Assembly: GCF_001665295.1 (NCBI RefSeq)
Contig: NZ_LZSE01000091.1
Coordinates: forward strand, 39,429 to 103,428
Origin: Mycobacterium sp. 1554424.7
Lineage (GTDB): Bacteria; Actinomycetota; Actinomycetes; Mycobacteriales; Mycobacteriaceae
Direction of reading: 5' to 3'
Length of the DNA: 64,000 nucleotides
Positions 1 to 9,009 of the stretch are shown piece by piece. Made by a program: the position numbers and the translations under genes. The notes under the pieces are model-generated. The model had not been told where the DNA came from. It was given only the letters and a program-made list of their open reading frames with translations, and searched no databases. Each line of letters starts with the position of its first letter. Position 1 is the stretch's first letter.

Positions 1-999
1 TTCGCCGACGTCGCCGACTCGCTGAGCCGGGGCTTCCGCGGCGCGGATCGGTTGTATGGCTTTGCGCACCACAGTGTTTCGACGACGTTCCTGGCGTCGT
101 CGACCGGCCTACGCAGGCGCTTCACCCAGCCCACCGGCGCGGTGGAGATCAACGCCAAGCGCGGCGACGCCAGCGCCTGGGCGGGCATCGGCACCGCGGA
201 TTTCGTTGAGGTGCCCACCGATTCGCTGCTCGAGCAATTGTCCACCAGGCTGGGCTGGGCGAAGCGCAGGGTCGAGCTGCCCGCGGGGCGCTACGAGACG
301 ATCATGCCGCCGTCGACGGTGGCCGACATGATGATCTACCTGGCCTGGTCGATGGCCGGCCGCGGCGCGGAGGAGGGCCGCACGGCGTTGTCCGCGCCCG
401 GCGGTGGGACGCGGGTGGGGGAGCGGCTGACCGACTTGCCGCTCACACTGTTGTCCGACCCGATGGCGCCGGGCCTGGCGTGCACGCCGTTCGTCGCGGT
501 CAGCGCCTCCTCGGAGACGGTGTCGGTGTTCGACAACGGCATGGACATCGGCCAGGTGGACTGGATCCGCAACGGGGTGATCAACGCGCTGGCCTACCCG
601 CGGGCCACGGCCGAGAAATTCGACGCCAAGGTGGCGGTCGCCGCCGACAACCTGGTGATGACCGGCGGGTCGGCCGAGCCCGCCGACATGATCGCGGCCA
701 CGGAGCGCGGCCTGCTGCTGACCACGCTGTGGTACATCCGCGAGGTCGACCCCACCACGCTGCTGCTCACCGGGCTGACCCGCGACGGGGTCTACCTCAT
801 CGAGGACGGCGAGGTGACCGCGGCGGTCAACAACTTCCGCTTCAACGAGAGCCCACTGGACCTGCTGAGGCGGGCCACCGAGGCGGGCGTGAGCGAAAAA
901 ACGCTGCCGCGGGAGTGGGGCGACTGGGCCACCCGGGCGGCCATGCCGTCGCTGCGGATACCGGATTTCTATATGTCGTCGGTGAGCCAGGCGCAGTAG
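1..999 (+). CDS. TldD/PmbA-family protease-like protein, C-terminal part (5' end outside window)
   Basis: The reading frame is open from the first base of the window to a TAG stop at 997-999, so the gene is cut by the window edge; a TTG at 52 is only an internal codon. The protein carries the C-terminal features of TldD/PmbA (modulator of DNA gyrase) proteins, including the segment [12 protein letters not shown] and the glycine-rich strands GMDIGQVD and [18 protein letters not shown]. The family includes metal-dependent proteases that process peptides. Mycobacteria usually carry two such genes side by side, so the missing 5' end probably adjoins a TldD partner. The following gene starts 10 bp downstream on the same strand. 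Assignment is by family resemblance; no metal ligands are visible in this C-terminal fragment. Confidence 0.8.
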   Translation, partial: FADVADSLSRGFRGADRLYGFAHHSVSTTFLASSTGLRRRFTQPTGAVEINAKRGDASAWAGIGTADFVEVPTDSLLEQLSTRLGWAKRRVELPAGRYETIMPPSTVADMMIYLAWSMAGRGAEEGRTALSAPGGGTRVGERLTDLPLTLLSDPMAPGLACTPFVAVSASSETVSVFDNGMDIGQVDWIRNGVINALAYPRATAEKFDAKVAVAADNLVMTGGSAEPADMIAATERGLLLTTLWYIREVDPTTLLLTGLTRDGVYLIEDGEVTAAVNNFRFNESPLDLLRRATEAGVSEKTLPREWGDWATRAAMPSLRIPDFYMSSVSQAQ

Positions 1000-1009
1000 C
1001 GTGTGACAA

Positions 1010-1837
1010 ATGCTGACGCGATTGGTGTCGTTATCTCCGGGTGATGGGCGTCTTGGAGGCCTGGTCCGGCGGGTGTGCGCGCAGACGATGTCGTTGCCGC
1101 CGTTGCCCTCCCCGGTCGAGGTTTCCGAGCCGGCATCCGAGGCGGAGGCCGTCGTCGCCGAGTTCGCCGAGCAGTTCAGCGCCGACGTCTCGGCGATCAC
1201 CGGTGAACAGCGGTCCCGATTGTGGAAACAGCTGGGGGACAACACCTTCAGCGTGGTGACGCAGATGTACATCGCCGACTTCGTGCCGCGGGTGCGGGCC
1301 GGGCTGGAGGCGCTGGGCATCGGCTCGGAACATCTCGGTTGGGTGAGCGGGCCGGTCGACTGGGACCACACCACCGAGCCCTCGGACGTGGTGTTCAACG
1401 AGTTTCTGCCGGCGGTGGCGCGGATGCGCGCGCTGGACCCGGTCACCGCCGAGCTGGTCCGGCTGCGCGGCGCCGCGCAGCACAACTGCCGGCTGTGTAA
1501 ATCGCTGCGCGAGACCACCGCGCTGGACGCCGGGGGATCCGAGTCGCTGTACGACGACATCGAGGGGTACGAGGACTCAAGTCGGTTAACCCGCCGCGCT
1601 AAAGCAGCGCTGCGCTACACCGATGGGTTAATTTGGACGCCTGCGCACCTCGTCGCCGACGTTGCCGCCGAGGTGCGCTCGGGGTTTTCCGAGTCCGAGG
1701 CCGTCGAGCTCACCTTCGACGTCATGCGCAACGCCAGCAATAAGGTCGCCGTATCGCTGGGTGCCGACGCCCCGCGGGTCGAGCGGGGCACCGAGCGTTA
1801 TCTCCTCGACGTGGACGGGCAGACGGTTTTCGCCTGA
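1010..1837 (+). CDS. Carboxymuconolactone decarboxylase / AhpD-like family protein
   Basis: This 275-residue protein has the AhpD-like helical core with a CxxC motif (NCRLCKS, about residue 160) preceded by a conserved acidic/His segment, as in carboxymuconolactone decarboxylase and peroxidase-associated AhpD proteins. The pair of cysteines suggests thiol redox chemistry, but the substrate cannot be told. An ATG at 1088 ([12 protein letters not shown]) is an alternative start; the residues before it look poorly conserved in character. It follows the TldD-like gene by 10 bp and is probably co-transcribed with it. A perfect hairpin lies just after the stop. Confidence 0.7.
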   Translation: MLTRLVSLSPGDGRLGGLVRRVCAQTMSLPPLPSPVEVSEPASEAEAVVAEFAEQFSADVSAITGEQRSRLWKQLGDNTFSVVTQMYIADFVPRVRAGLEALGIGSEHLGWVSGPVDWDHTTEPSDVVFNEFLPAVARMRALDPVTAELVRLRGAAQHNCRLCKSLRETTALDAGGSESLYDDIEGYEDSSRLTRRAKAALRYTDGLIWTPAHLVADVAAEVRSGFSESEAVELTFDVMRNASNKVAVSLGADAPRVERGTERYLLDVDGQTVFA

Positions 1838-1853
1838 CGGCGACATGCGACCA

Positions 1854-1878
1854 AGGTGCCGCGGCATGCGCGGCACCT
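1854..1878. terminator. Hairpin between convergent genes, probable bidirectional terminator
   Basis: AGGTGCCGC (1854-1862) and GCGGCACCT (1870-1878) form a perfect 9-bp stem with a 7-base loop. It sits between the stop of the plus-strand gene at 1837 and the stop of the minus-strand gene at 1899. No long T-run follows, as is common for mycobacterial terminators. Confidence 0.6.
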
Positions 1879-1898
1879 CGGTCGGTTGGAGCCGCGGT

Positions 1899-2108
1899 TT
1901 AGCCGCCACCTCCGCCGCCGGCACCGGCGTCGCCAACGTTGTAGTAGTAGTCGACGTCGTTGGGCTCGGCGCTCACCGTCGCCTTGGCCGGGTGTGTTGC
2001 CTCGGCGATCGCCACCACCGGTGCCGCGGCCAGGGCCGCGATGGCGAGCGCCGCGAAGGCGGCTCGTGCGCCAAGGCGTCGGGAACAGTCGGCCGTAGTT
2101 CTACTCAT
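1899..2108 (-). CDS. Small secreted protein, unknown function
   Basis: This 69-residue protein has a clear Sec signal peptide: a basic start (SRTTADCSRRLGARA), a hydrophobic Ala-rich core and an AIA-type cleavage region near residue 36. The mature part is about 33 residues and ends with a DVDYYYNVGDAG motif and a run of glycines. The ATG at 2108 is preceded by a good ribosome-binding site (GAGAGGAAA, 6 bp spacing). No family was recognised. The short, Tyr-rich and Gly-rich mature peptide is characteristic of small exported mycobacterial proteins. The gene stands alone, convergent to the previous gene and separated from it by a hairpin. Confidence 0.65.
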   Translation of the reverse strand: MSRTTADCSRRLGARAAFAALAIAALAAAPVVAIAEATHPAKATVSAEPNDVDYYYNVGDAGAGGGGGG

Positions 2109-2942
2109 TCGCTATTTCCTCTCAGGCTTCTTTGACTGTTGGTAATGCGCGCATTAATCGGAGTGTGCGCCCGGGAATCACCGCCGCCCGCCCAGCAAGG
2201 TAACGGGAAGGTAAATGAAAAATACTCTTTTGTTTCAATCGGTTGGCCGTCAAATGAATCGCTATTTGCTTTACTGGACCGTGGATCTGGAAGTGGCATT
2301 TGAATGTAAGGCGTTGGACTGCAATTGAAGCCGTCAGGGATCCCATCGTCGAGGCGAATTCAGGGATCACATTCGGCCGCCTGCAAGCCCGCGCGACGCA
2401 CGACCGCCTGCGACCTGCGCTTAGGCGTCGCAGCATCGTCATGCGGTGCGTAGGGCTGCCCGCACGTAAAGTTCGCGTTAGCGTCACAAAAACCGCGCGA
2501 TTGCGCCGTTTTTACAACTCGACTGGTAAATTGCCTCTGGCCGCGAACAGACCGCCGAGCCCGCAATTCAAACAGCCAGAGCCGCTGAAACACAAGCCGT
2601 TTGGGCTTCAACCAGGGGTCCTTTCTGCCCAGGAGGAGCGCCCCATGTTCGGCGTCGATCGTCAGCGGGGCCCACCGTCGCGATTCGCATCGTGCTAAGC
2701 GCCTTTGCTGCGGCGGGGCCGGCCGGCACTCATGGCTTTTCGCGTGCAAGCGCGCCGCGGCTCACGTCGCCGACCGCCCCAATGTGAGCGCGCCGAAACA
2801 CTTCGCAACAATTGGCAGTCTCGATGGGGTTCGGCGGCGACGGCCTTAGTACCCGCTGGCGTGCGTCGGCGCGTGCAGCACCACACTGCCGCTGGACAGC
2901 GAGGAGGAGCGCTAGGGTGATGCTCGCACCTCAACCACACCG
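2109..2942. other. Long stretch without a convincing gene
   Basis: The first 150 bp are lower in GC and probably hold the promoter of the small secreted gene. A strong Shine-Dalgarno sequence (AGGAGGAG) at 2631-2638 precedes ATG 2645, but that frame stops after 17 codons. The neighbouring frame reads on from it into a signal-peptide-like segment (RIVLSAFAAAGPAG) ending at a TGA near 2786, so a frameshifted small secreted protein is possible. Nothing else supports coding. Confidence 0.4.
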
Positions 2943-3019
2943 GGGGCGGTAGCTCAGTTGGTTAGAGCCGCGGACTCATAATCCGTTGGTCGCGGGTTCG
3001 AGCCCCGCCCGCCCCACCA
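2943..3019 (+). tRNA. tRNA-Met (anticodon CAT), CCA encoded
   Basis: The cloverleaf is complete in 77 bases. The acceptor stem is GGGGCGG/CCGCCCC, the anticodon loop is CTCATAA with CAT at positions 34-36, the T arm is GCGGG-TTCGAGC-CCCGC, and the 3' CCA is encoded. CAT can also mean tRNA-Ile2 after lysidine modification; the D-arm and overall form look like elongator tRNA-Met, but this cannot be settled here. Confidence 0.92.
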
Positions 3020-3379
3020 AACGCTGTATGACCTCGGCTGATGCGTGACCGTTCGTCTTCGGGTGATGCCTGACAATGTTTCGGCTGATGCTTTACGACG
3101 GTTTGGGCTGATCCTTGACACTCATCGAGATGGGCACCGTGCATCGTGCCTGCTTGGAGCCACAACGCGCCAGGGTCGTCGTTGCCGTGTCCACCGCAGG
3201 CCGCGGGATGGTCACCGACCACGGCGGGTCTTGGGTCGGGGGCGAGGAGCTTTTAGAGCGGCCTATACGTTGTGGGCTTTAGAGCGTCGCGGCGGCCAGC
3301 TGCGCGGTCTTCGCAATTGGCACTTGACCCACGATTGGGCGAGTTGCCCCAATACGTGTATCGCAACCCGGGAGGCGAC
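3020..3379. mobile_element. Scar of insertion-sequence-like terminal repeats next to the tRNA
   Basis: Directly 3' of the tRNA are four imperfect tandem copies of a GGCTGATGCTTGACA-like unit at 3036, 3061, 3083 and 3106, spaced 22 to 25 bp apart. Multiple short terminal repeats of this kind are typical of IS21-type element ends. Two matching units recur at 62664-62702. A short frame from ATG 3130 follows the last unit but stops after 50 codons. No transposase domain was recognised, so this is read as the eroded end of an element. The 360 bp hold no other gene. Confidence 0.4.
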
Positions 3380-3985
3380 ATGATTGAGCATCGCCACGTC
3401 GAATGGGACCCAGACACGCGACCAATCCGCACGGCCCGGCTCCTATTGCGCCCGTGGCAACTCGACGATGACGTCGCCGCCCACCGGATATACGGAGCGC
3501 CGGAGGTTTCGCGCTGGCTGTGTCCGGCGTTGCCGTTGATCACGGACCAGCCGCACATGCGCCGACTCCTGGGCGAATGGATCGCCCAGAGCGATGCAAC
3601 CGGACTGCCCTTGGGTCGATGGGCGATCACCGATAAAGACTCTGGCGACCTGATCGGGGGAGTGGGACTGCTTCCACTTCCACCCGGCGGCACCGATCTC
3701 GAGATTGGATGGCAGGTCACACCGACGCTCTGGGGTAACGGCTACGGCGCCGAAGCCGGTCATGCGGTCGCCCATCAAGCATTCACAAATATCGGCGTCA
3801 GTGAGGTTTTCGCTGTCGTGCGGCCAGGCAATCATCGCGGGGTGGCCACGGCGCGCCGCGTGGGCATGGAATGGGTCGGCGAGACCGACAAGTACTACGA
3901 CCTGACCCTTGAGATCTACCGCCTTAACAAAGCAGATTTGGATCTGCCTGAACCGGCCTGTGCACCGGCGCCGGAATGGCCCTAG
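3380..3985 (+). CDS. GNAT-family N-acetyltransferase
   Basis: The 201-residue protein is of the RimJ/RimL-type GNAT branch: the N-terminal segment IRTARLLLRPWQLDDD, the core strand LEIGWQVTPTLWGNGYGAEAG that carries the acetyl-CoA pyrophosphate-binding loop, and the final NHRGVATARRVGMEWVGE segment. Such enzymes transfer acetyl from acetyl-CoA to an amine, often a protein N-terminus or a small molecule; the acceptor is unknown. The start ATG 3380 is chosen because GGAGG lies 5 bp upstream. It sits alone between the insertion scar and a convergent gene. Confidence 0.85.
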   Translation: MIEHRHVEWDPDTRPIRTARLLLRPWQLDDDVAAHRIYGAPEVSRWLCPALPLITDQPHMRRLLGEWIAQSDATGLPLGRWAITDKDSGDLIGGVGLLPLPPGGTDLEIGWQVTPTLWGNGYGAEAGHAVAHQAFTNIGVSEVFAVVRPGNHRGVATARRVGMEWVGETDKYYDLTLEIYRLNKADLDLPEPACAPAPEWP

Positions 3986-4061
3986 CGCCGAATATCGCCG
4001 CGCCCATGCCGACGTCGCTTCGGGCCAGGAGCCCGGAGTCATCGGTTCGAGTCCCGAGAGC

Positions 4062-4373
4062 CTAGCGACTCAGCACACGGTAGAACGTGGTCTGGGCCTT
4101 GCCGCCCTCAGCGAACTCGGCCAACGCTTCCACGCTGAGCGCGAAATGATCGGTTTGGACGTGGAGGTCGACACCGTGCTGGTTGCGGAACCGCTGATAA
4201 AGTGTGAAATGCCCAGGCCGATCGCGATCTTCGTGCAGCCGAAAGGTACTGACGGCTCCTTCGGCCAGCGACTGGGGAATTAACCCAACAAACGCGCGTC
4301 GCAGGTCATCGCCTCTGCCTGGCAAAGCCGTTGCTTCGGTGATCAGCACTACTTCTTCATCTGGCCCATACAT
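4062..4373 (-). CDS. Antibiotic biosynthesis monooxygenase (ABM)-domain protein
   Basis: This 103-residue protein has the ferredoxin-like ABM fold: a first strand VVLITEATALPGRGDDL, a central HEDRDRPGHFTLYQRFRNQHGVDLH segment and a final helix carrying ALAEFAEGG. ABM proteins are small dimeric heme-degrading enzymes, quinol monooxygenases or unknown oxygenases. The ATG at 4373 follows AAGGAGC at good spacing and gives the family's usual length. It points away from the regulated island and has no copy of the composite operator upstream. Confidence 0.75.
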   Translation of the reverse strand: MYGPDEEVVLITEATALPGRGDDLRRAFVGLIPQSLAEGAVSTFRLHEDRDRPGHFTLYQRFRNQHGVDLHVQTDHFALSVEALAEFAEGGKAQTTFYRVLSR

Positions 4374-4717
4374 GTCTGAAGCTCCTTCACTGTCCTCTCG
4401 AGGGCTTTGCGCCATCACGGGATCGAGTAACAACCTCGCCGGCGACGTCATTCGTGTACCGCAACGGCGCGTCTGATGGTGTGTCACCCGCAATGGAATT
4501 GACTGCCAGATTGAGATATGGCCGTCGCTTGGTGAACGACATCCGGCACCACTTTGCTCCGCCACTTGTTGTGGGCAGCAAAAACCCTTCTAGGTATGCC
4601 TACCCGCTCGCCGATTACGGCTGCGCCGAATTACCCACTGCACGTTCATAATTCAACCAGCCACGGTGGGCCTCTGAGCCTCCCAGGCGGGGTCGATGTG
4701 GGCCCGGGGATCACAAC
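4374..4717. other. Intergenic stretch, no gene seen
   Basis: This holds the upstream region of the ABM gene on the minus strand and leads into the first composite operator. Short frames on both strands lack ribosome-binding sites and recognisable domains. Confidence 0.5.
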
Positions 4718-4759
4718 TCACCCGGGTGAAACGACGGTGGGGTGATGACGGCTCACCCC
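4718..4759 (+). promoter_or_regulatory. Composite operator, copy 1 (upstream of SDR-msrB-msrA-tal)
   Basis: Palindrome TCACCCGGGTGA (4718-4729), 10-bp gap, then GGGTGA (4740-4745), TGACGGC, TCACCCC (4753-4759). It lies 144 bp before the SDR start at 4904. All half-sites are perfect. Confidence 0.85.
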
Positions 4760-4903
4760 GCCGGGCAGCAGACTCAAAGCCAGTTCAACGTCGACATACC
4801 GGACCGCCGGATGTCGTCGCCAAGGCTACAACTCTTCTTGCCGGGCAAACGCAGTATTGGGCCGGCGAGAGCCATCGAGAATGATTAGCAGAAGGGTCCC
4901 GCC

Positions 4904-5674
4904 ATGCACTTCGATTCCAAGAAGGCCATCATCGTCGGAGGCAGCGCCGGTATGGGCCGACAGGTCGCCGTTGACATCGTGCGCCACGGCGGTAGCGCGG
5001 TGATCGTCGGACGGTCGAAAGACCGTGTGGATGACACGGTGACCGCACTGACCGGCGAAGGCGGCCAGGCATGGGGGATCACTGCGGAGTTGACCGATCG
5101 TGCCGCGGTCGCCGATGTTCAGCGCGCACTTTCCGAGGACCACAGCGATGCGACGCTGCTCATCAATGCGGCCGGATTCTTCATCCCCAAGCCGTTTCTC
5201 GAGTACGACGCACCGACCTATGACTCGTACATGGAGCTCAACTATGCCCTGTTCTTCCTGACGCAGACCGTCGTTGCGGGCATGATCGCCAAGGGAGACG
5301 GAGGCTCCATCGTCAACATCGGGAGCATGTGGGCACACCAGGCGATCGGTCTGACCCCTTCGTCGGTTTACTCGATGCAAAAGGCTGGCCTGCATGCACT
5401 GACCCATAACCTGGCCATCGAGCTCGCCGAGCATAAGATTCGGGTCAATGCGGTGGCGCCGGCCGTCGTCAAGACCCCGCTCTACGAGGCCTTCATCCCG
5501 AAGGCCGAGATCGATTCCACGCTTGACACTTTCGCTCCGCTGCATCCGCTGGGACGAGTCGGCACCCCCGCCGACGTGGCCAACGCCGTCACCTATCTGC
5601 TGTCCGACGAGGCCAGTTGGGTCACCGGCGCGATTCTCAATGTCGACGGCGGCATCATGGCCGGTCGCAACTAG
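4904..5674 (+). CDS. Short-chain dehydrogenase/reductase (SDR)
   Basis: This 256-residue classical SDR has a glycine-rich NAD(P)-binding loop (GGSAGMG, about residue 12), the NAAGF segment, catalytic Ser141 and the YSMQK motif with Tyr156 and Lys160, and the usual C-terminal LNVDGG. It reduces or oxidises an alcohol/ketone on an unknown substrate with NAD(P)H. ATG 4904 follows an AGAAGGG site. It is first in an operon with msrB, msrA, a small membrane protein and transaldolase, under operator copy 1. A close paralogue at 46609 has lost the catalytic Tyr. Confidence 0.9.
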   Translation: MHFDSKKAIIVGGSAGMGRQVAVDIVRHGGSAVIVGRSKDRVDDTVTALTGEGGQAWGITAELTDRAAVADVQRALSEDHSDATLLINAAGFFIPKPFLEYDAPTYDSYMELNYALFFLTQTVVAGMIAKGDGGSIVNIGSMWAHQAIGLTPSSVYSMQKAGLHALTHNLAIELAEHKIRVNAVAPAVVKTPLYEAFIPKAEIDSTLDTFAPLHPLGRVGTPADVANAVTYLLSDEASWVTGAILNVDGGIMAGRN

Positions 5675-5702
5675 ACAAGCCTGCGCGAACGAAGGAGACC
5701 AG

Positions 5703-6188
5703 GTGTCACACCAATACAGCAAGAACCCTGCCGCGATCGACGAGCTCAGCCCCCAGCAATACCACGTCACCCAGGAGAGCGGCACGGAGCCTCCGTTCAC
5801 CGGCGAGTATTGCGACAACCACGAACCCGGCATCTACGTCGACATTGTCTCTGGCGAACCGCTTTTCGCCTCGGCGGACAAGTTCGACAGCGGGAGCGGC
5901 TGGCCGAGCTTCACCCAGCCCATCAACGCGGACAGCCTTGTTGAGAGGCGCGACCGCAGCCACTTCATGGAACGGGTCGAGGTGCGCTCAGCCCACGCCG
6001 ACAGCCATCTGGGGCACGTATTCCCGGACGGCCCCACAGAAGCCGGCGGCTTGCGCTACTGCATCAACTCGGCATCGCTGCGATTCATCCACCGCGACGA
6101 CCTGGAAGCCGAGGGTTACGGACAATATCTACGCTTGTTCGCGAAAGGTGTGCAGCAACCGCAAAGCGTCGGTGAGCAGCAATCATGA
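5703..6188 (+). CDS. msrB: Peptide-methionine (R)-S-oxide reductase MsrB
   Basis: This 161-residue enzyme reduces R-methionine sulfoxide in oxidised proteins. The SelR fold is shown by GSGWPSF, the [17 protein letters not shown] block and the active-site [13 protein letters not shown] with catalytic Cys120. The two CxxC pairs that bind zinc in many MsrB proteins are absent, so this is a zinc-free type. The start GTG 5703 lies after AAGGAGACC, 28 bp behind the SDR stop. Its stop overlaps the msrA start (ATGA), which implies translational coupling. Confidence 0.92.
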   Translation: MSHQYSKNPAAIDELSPQQYHVTQESGTEPPFTGEYCDNHEPGIYVDIVSGEPLFASADKFDSGSGWPSFTQPINADSLVERRDRSHFMERVEVRSAHADSHLGHVFPDGPTEAGGLRYCINSASLRFIHRDDLEAEGYGQYLRLFAKGVQQPQSVGEQQS

Positions 6189-6739
6189 CCGACCACAACA
6201 AGATCGCGATCCTCGCCGGCGGGTGCTTTTGGGGCATGGAGGACCTCTTCCGCCGGCAGCCCGGTGTGGTGTCCACCCGTGTCGGCTACACCGGTGGCAG
6301 CAACACTCACCCCACCTACCGCAACCACCCCGGCCACGCCGAGGCACTCGAAATCACCTATGACCCAAGCGAGACCAATTACCGGGCACTGTTGGAATTC
6401 TTCTTCCAGATCCACGACCCGACCACCAAGAACCGTCAGGGCAACGATGTCGGAACCAGTTACCGGTCGGCAATCTTTTATCTGGACGACGAGCAGAAAC
6501 AAACCGCGGTGCACACCATCGCTGACATCGAGGATTCCGGGCGGTGGCCCGGTCGAGTCGTCACCGAGGTCAGCCCGGCCGGCGAGTTTTGGGAAGCCGA
6601 ACCCGAGCACCAGAACTACCTGCGACGCTACCCATCCGGCTACACCTGTCATTACGTCCGCCCCGATTGGACGGTACCCAACCGCCGTGACGCCGCCGGC
6701 GCAAAGGCGGCGACCGCAGAACGTGTCGAGCCCGCTTAG
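6185..6739 (+). CDS. msrA: Peptide-methionine (S)-S-oxide reductase MsrA
   Basis: This 184-residue enzyme is the stereochemical counterpart of MsrB. The active-site GGCFWG motif has its catalytic Cys at residue 14 and is followed by the family blocks [16 protein letters not shown] and the EPEHQNYL segment. Having MsrA and MsrB coupled in one operon gives repair of both methionine sulfoxide forms, which is a hallmark of oxidant or hypochlorite defence. The start overlaps the msrB stop. A second, housekeeping msrA elsewhere in the genome is likely but cannot be seen here. Confidence 0.93.
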   Translation: MTDHNKIAILAGGCFWGMEDLFRRQPGVVSTRVGYTGGSNTHPTYRNHPGHAEALEITYDPSETNYRALLEFFFQIHDPTTKNRQGNDVGTSYRSAIFYLDDEQKQTAVHTIADIEDSGRWPGRVVTEVSPAGEFWEAEPEHQNYLRRYPSGYTCHYVRPDWTVPNRRDAAGAKAATAERVEPA

Positions 6740-6746
6740 TCACGAC

Positions 6747-6902
6747 ATGGGCTCGGTAACACACGACAGGGACGCGACAACGCCGCGTGCTTGGCAGGTG
6801 CTTTTGAGCGTCTACGCGCCGTTGGTGCTCTATGGCGTAGCACGTGGCGCAGGATGGGTTGTGCTGCGGCGCAGTAACCGGCGAGCGGCGGCCACTGGAT
6901 GA
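6747..6902 (+). CDS. Small single-pass membrane protein, 51 aa
   Basis: The frame starts at ATG 6747, eight bases after the msrA stop, and ends in a TGA that overlaps the ATG of transaldolase (ATGA at 6899). The protein has one predicted membrane segment ([23 protein letters not shown]) followed by a basic tail [11 protein letters not shown]. Tight coupling on both sides supports real translation. No family is recognised; it may anchor or couple operon products at the membrane. Confidence 0.55.
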   Translation: MGSVTHDRDATTPRAWQVLLSVYAPLVLYGVARGAGWVVLRRSNRRAAATG

Positions 6903-7987
6903 CTCAGAACCCCAATCTGGCTGCACTGTCGACGGCGGGGGTGTCGGTCTGGCTGGATGACTTGTCCCGCAGCCTGCTGCAATCCGGCAAGCTGCGACAG
7001 CTGATCGACACGAGAAGCGTTGTCGGAGTGACCACTAACCCGTCCACCTTTGAGCATGCACTTGCAAACGGCCGCGCCTACGATGGCCAGATCGCCGAGC
7101 TGACGGCCCGCGGTACGGACATCGACACCGCAGTCCGCACGGCGATCACCGACGACGTCCGGGCGGCGTGCGATGTGCTGCGCCCGCAGTGGGAGGCCTC
7201 CGACGGCGTCGACGGAAGAGTGTCCATTGAGGTCGACCCGTCGCTGGCGCACGACACGGATGCGACAGTTACGCAGGCCGTCGAGTTGGCCAAGATTGTC
7301 GACCGGCCCAACGTGTTCATCAAGATACCGGCAACCGCCGCGGGGCTGCCCGCAATCACCGCGACGTTGGCCAAAGGTGTCTCAGTCAACGTGACGCTGA
7401 TCTTTTCCGTCCACCGTCACAGGGCGGTGATGAACGCCTATCTGGCTGGCATCGAAACCGCCCAGCAGGCGGGCGCTGATATATCCCAAATCCATTCGGT
7501 GGCATCGCTGTTCGTATCCCGAGTGGATACCGAAGTCGACAGGCGGCTCGCGGCTATCGGCACCGATGAGGCACTCGCCCTGCGGGGACAGGCGGGCATC
7601 GCCAACGCGCGATTGGCCTACGCGGCCTATCAGCAGGTCTTCGAGGCCGAGCCACGCTACACTGCGTTGCGCGCCGCGGGTGCTCGTGTGCAACGCCCAC
7701 TATGGGCCTCCACCGGCGTGAAAAATACCGTCTACCCCGACACGATGTACGTGACCGAACTGGTGGCGCCCAACACGGTCAGCACCATTCCGGAAGCCAC
7801 CCTGGAGGCGGTGGCCGATCACGGCGTCGTCGCCGGCGACACCGTGACCGGCAAAGCGGTGCAGGCGCAGGAATTGTTCGACCGGCTGACCCTGATCGGT
7901 ATCGATCTGCCCAACGTATTCGCTGTGCTCGAACACGACGGGGTATCCAAGTTCGCGGCGTCCTGGTCGCGGTCACTTCAACGCTAA
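6899..7987 (+). CDS. tal: Transaldolase
   Basis: This 362-residue protein is the long actinobacterial transaldolase type. It has the N-terminal [11 protein letters not shown] and TNPSTFEHA segments and the Schiff-base lysine Lys142 in NVFIKIPAT. It moves a dihydroxyacetone unit between sugar phosphates in the pentose phosphate pathway and so can adjust NADPH supply. Its placement in an oxidant-repair operon, rather than beside transketolase and glucose-6-phosphate dehydrogenase, suggests a second stress-linked copy. The start overlaps the preceding small gene. Confidence 0.93.
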   Translation: MTQNPNLAALSTAGVSVWLDDLSRSLLQSGKLRQLIDTRSVVGVTTNPSTFEHALANGRAYDGQIAELTARGTDIDTAVRTAITDDVRAACDVLRPQWEASDGVDGRVSIEVDPSLAHDTDATVTQAVELAKIVDRPNVFIKIPATAAGLPAITATLAKGVSVNVTLIFSVHRHRAVMNAYLAGIETAQQAGADISQIHSVASLFVSRVDTEVDRRLAAIGTDEALALRGQAGIANARLAYAAYQQVFEAEPRYTALRAAGARVQRPLWASTGVKNTVYPDTMYVTELVAPNTVSTIPEATLEAVADHGVVAGDTVTGKAVQAQELFDRLTLIGIDLPNVFAVLEHDGVSKFAASWSRSLQR

Positions 7988-8036
7988 ACACCTTGTGGCG
8001 ATTCGACTACGACCGATGGATCCACGCTCATCGCGA

Positions 8037-8276
8037 CTACGATGCTTCTTCCAACGCCTCGCCGAGTGATTGAAGGATCTTGTTGTGCTGAGCGGTGACA
8101 AGCGCGTGACCCACTAGCAACGCCGCGGCGAGAGGCCATTCCACGATCCCTAATGCAGCCAGTGCGCCGACCCCGGCGTAGAACGCCAGGTGTTCCGGTG
8201 CGGGTAGAGTCACGCTGACACTCCTGGACGACGACAGGGAAACCCTCGCTGCGCGCTGAGCGCTCGTATTATTCAT
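8037..8276 (-). CDS. Small hydrophobic membrane protein, 79 aa
   Basis: The protein has a central hydrophobic hairpin (HLAFYAGVGALAALGIVEWPLAAALLVGHALV) after a polar N-terminus and ends in a short helix, LQSLGEALEEAS. The ATG at 8276 lies four bases after the stop of the sigma-factor gene, so the two are likely co-transcribed; a GTG at 8312 inside the sigma gene is an alternative start. It does not resemble RshA-type zinc anti-sigma factors: there is no HxxxCxxC motif. Function unknown. Confidence 0.6.
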   Translation of the reverse strand: MNNTSAQRAARVSLSSSRSVSVTLPAPEHLAFYAGVGALAALGIVEWPLAAALLVGHALVTAQHNKILQSLGEALEEAS

Positions 8277-8280
8277 CAGG

Positions 8281-9009
8281 TCAGCTGGTCTGCCGGTCGA
8301 GTCGTACAGCACGGTTGTCGGGGCCCAATGGGTGTGGCAGGTATCGATTGACGGCGTCTGCGCTCGGCGCCGCTGACAATCGGGCGCCGTTGGGTTGCAC
8401 CGCTCGGGCCGTGCAGATCGTCCCTGCCGCGACGTTGCTTGCCGAGTTGGATAGCAAGTCGCGCAACTGTTTTCGTCCGCGGTTGAGCCTCGAGCTCACG
8501 GTTCCTTGCCGGGTATCCGTCATGGCGGCAATCTCCTTGTATGTGTATCCCGCAACGTCGGCGAAATACACCGCGATGCGAAACTGCTCAGGCAAGACCA
8601 TCATTGCGGCCTTGAGGTGGCCGTCTGGCAGCATCTCGAGCGCCTGGTCTTCGGCCGACCGTAGGCCCCCCGGCGCGCGTTGGGCACTGGCCGCTAGCTG
8701 TTGATCGGTGATCTCACCAGCCGGATGTTGGGCGGGACGGCGCTTTTGCCTCCGATAGCCGCTGACATACGCGTTAGTCATGATCCGCCGCAGCCATGCT
8801 TTGAAGTTCGTTCCTGGCTCGAACGCCCAAAGGCCGGCATAAGCGTTGGCCAGTGTTTCCTGCACCAGATCCTCCGCGTCCACTCGATTTGACGTCATCC
8901 GAAGAGCCTGCCGATACAGAGGCTCGAGGAGCGGGATGACGGAGCTTTCAAACTGAGCACTCAGCGAGCCGTTTTGCGACTTTGCGAATTCCGCATGCAC
9001 TTGAGCCAC
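8281..9009 (-). CDS. ECF RNA polymerase sigma factor, SigH-like
   Basis: The 242-residue protein has region 2 (ALRMTSNRVDAEDLVQETL ... FKAWLRRIMTNAY) and region 4 (LPEQFRIAVYFADVAGYTYKEIA ... GTVSSRLNRGRKQLRDLL) that closely match mycobacterial SigH, the thiol/oxidative-stress sigma factor. It carries an extra tail of about 50 residues rich in Ala and Arg. The GTG start has GGGAG upstream. Unlike canonical sigH it is not followed by a zinc anti-sigma gene. An operator copy lies 305 bp upstream in the same orientation, so the sigma factor itself seems to be a member of the regulon. A role in the redox response is inferred. Confidence 0.87.
   Translation of the reverse strand: MAQVHAEFAKSQNGSLSAQFESSVIPLLEPLYRQALRMTSNRVDAEDLVQETLANAYAGLWAFEPGTNFKAWLRRIMTNAYVSGYRRQKRRPAQHPAGEITDQQLAASAQRAPGGLRSAEDQALEMLPDGHLKAAMMVLPEQFRIAVYFADVAGYTYKEIAAMTDTRQGTVSSRLNRGRKQLRDLLSNSASNVAAGTICTARAVQPNGARLSAAPSADAVNRYLPHPLGPDNRAVRLDRQTS

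Noticed and set aside
109-1560. Long minus-strand frame of 483 codons across the TldD-like and AhpD-like genes
   Set aside because: It is a GC-rich antisense shadow. The plus-strand frames carry recognisable family motifs, and the product is low-complexity Arg/His/Pro-rich.
4021-4060. tRNA-like T-arm (GGTTCGAGTCCC) between two convergent genes
   Set aside because: No acceptor stem, D arm or anticodon arm can be built around it; chance similarity or a minor fragment at most.
4826-5833. Minus-strand frame of 335 codons opposite the SDR gene
   Set aside because: The opposite strand encodes a complete SDR with catalytic motifs; the same kind of shadow recurs opposite the paralogue at 46792-47712.
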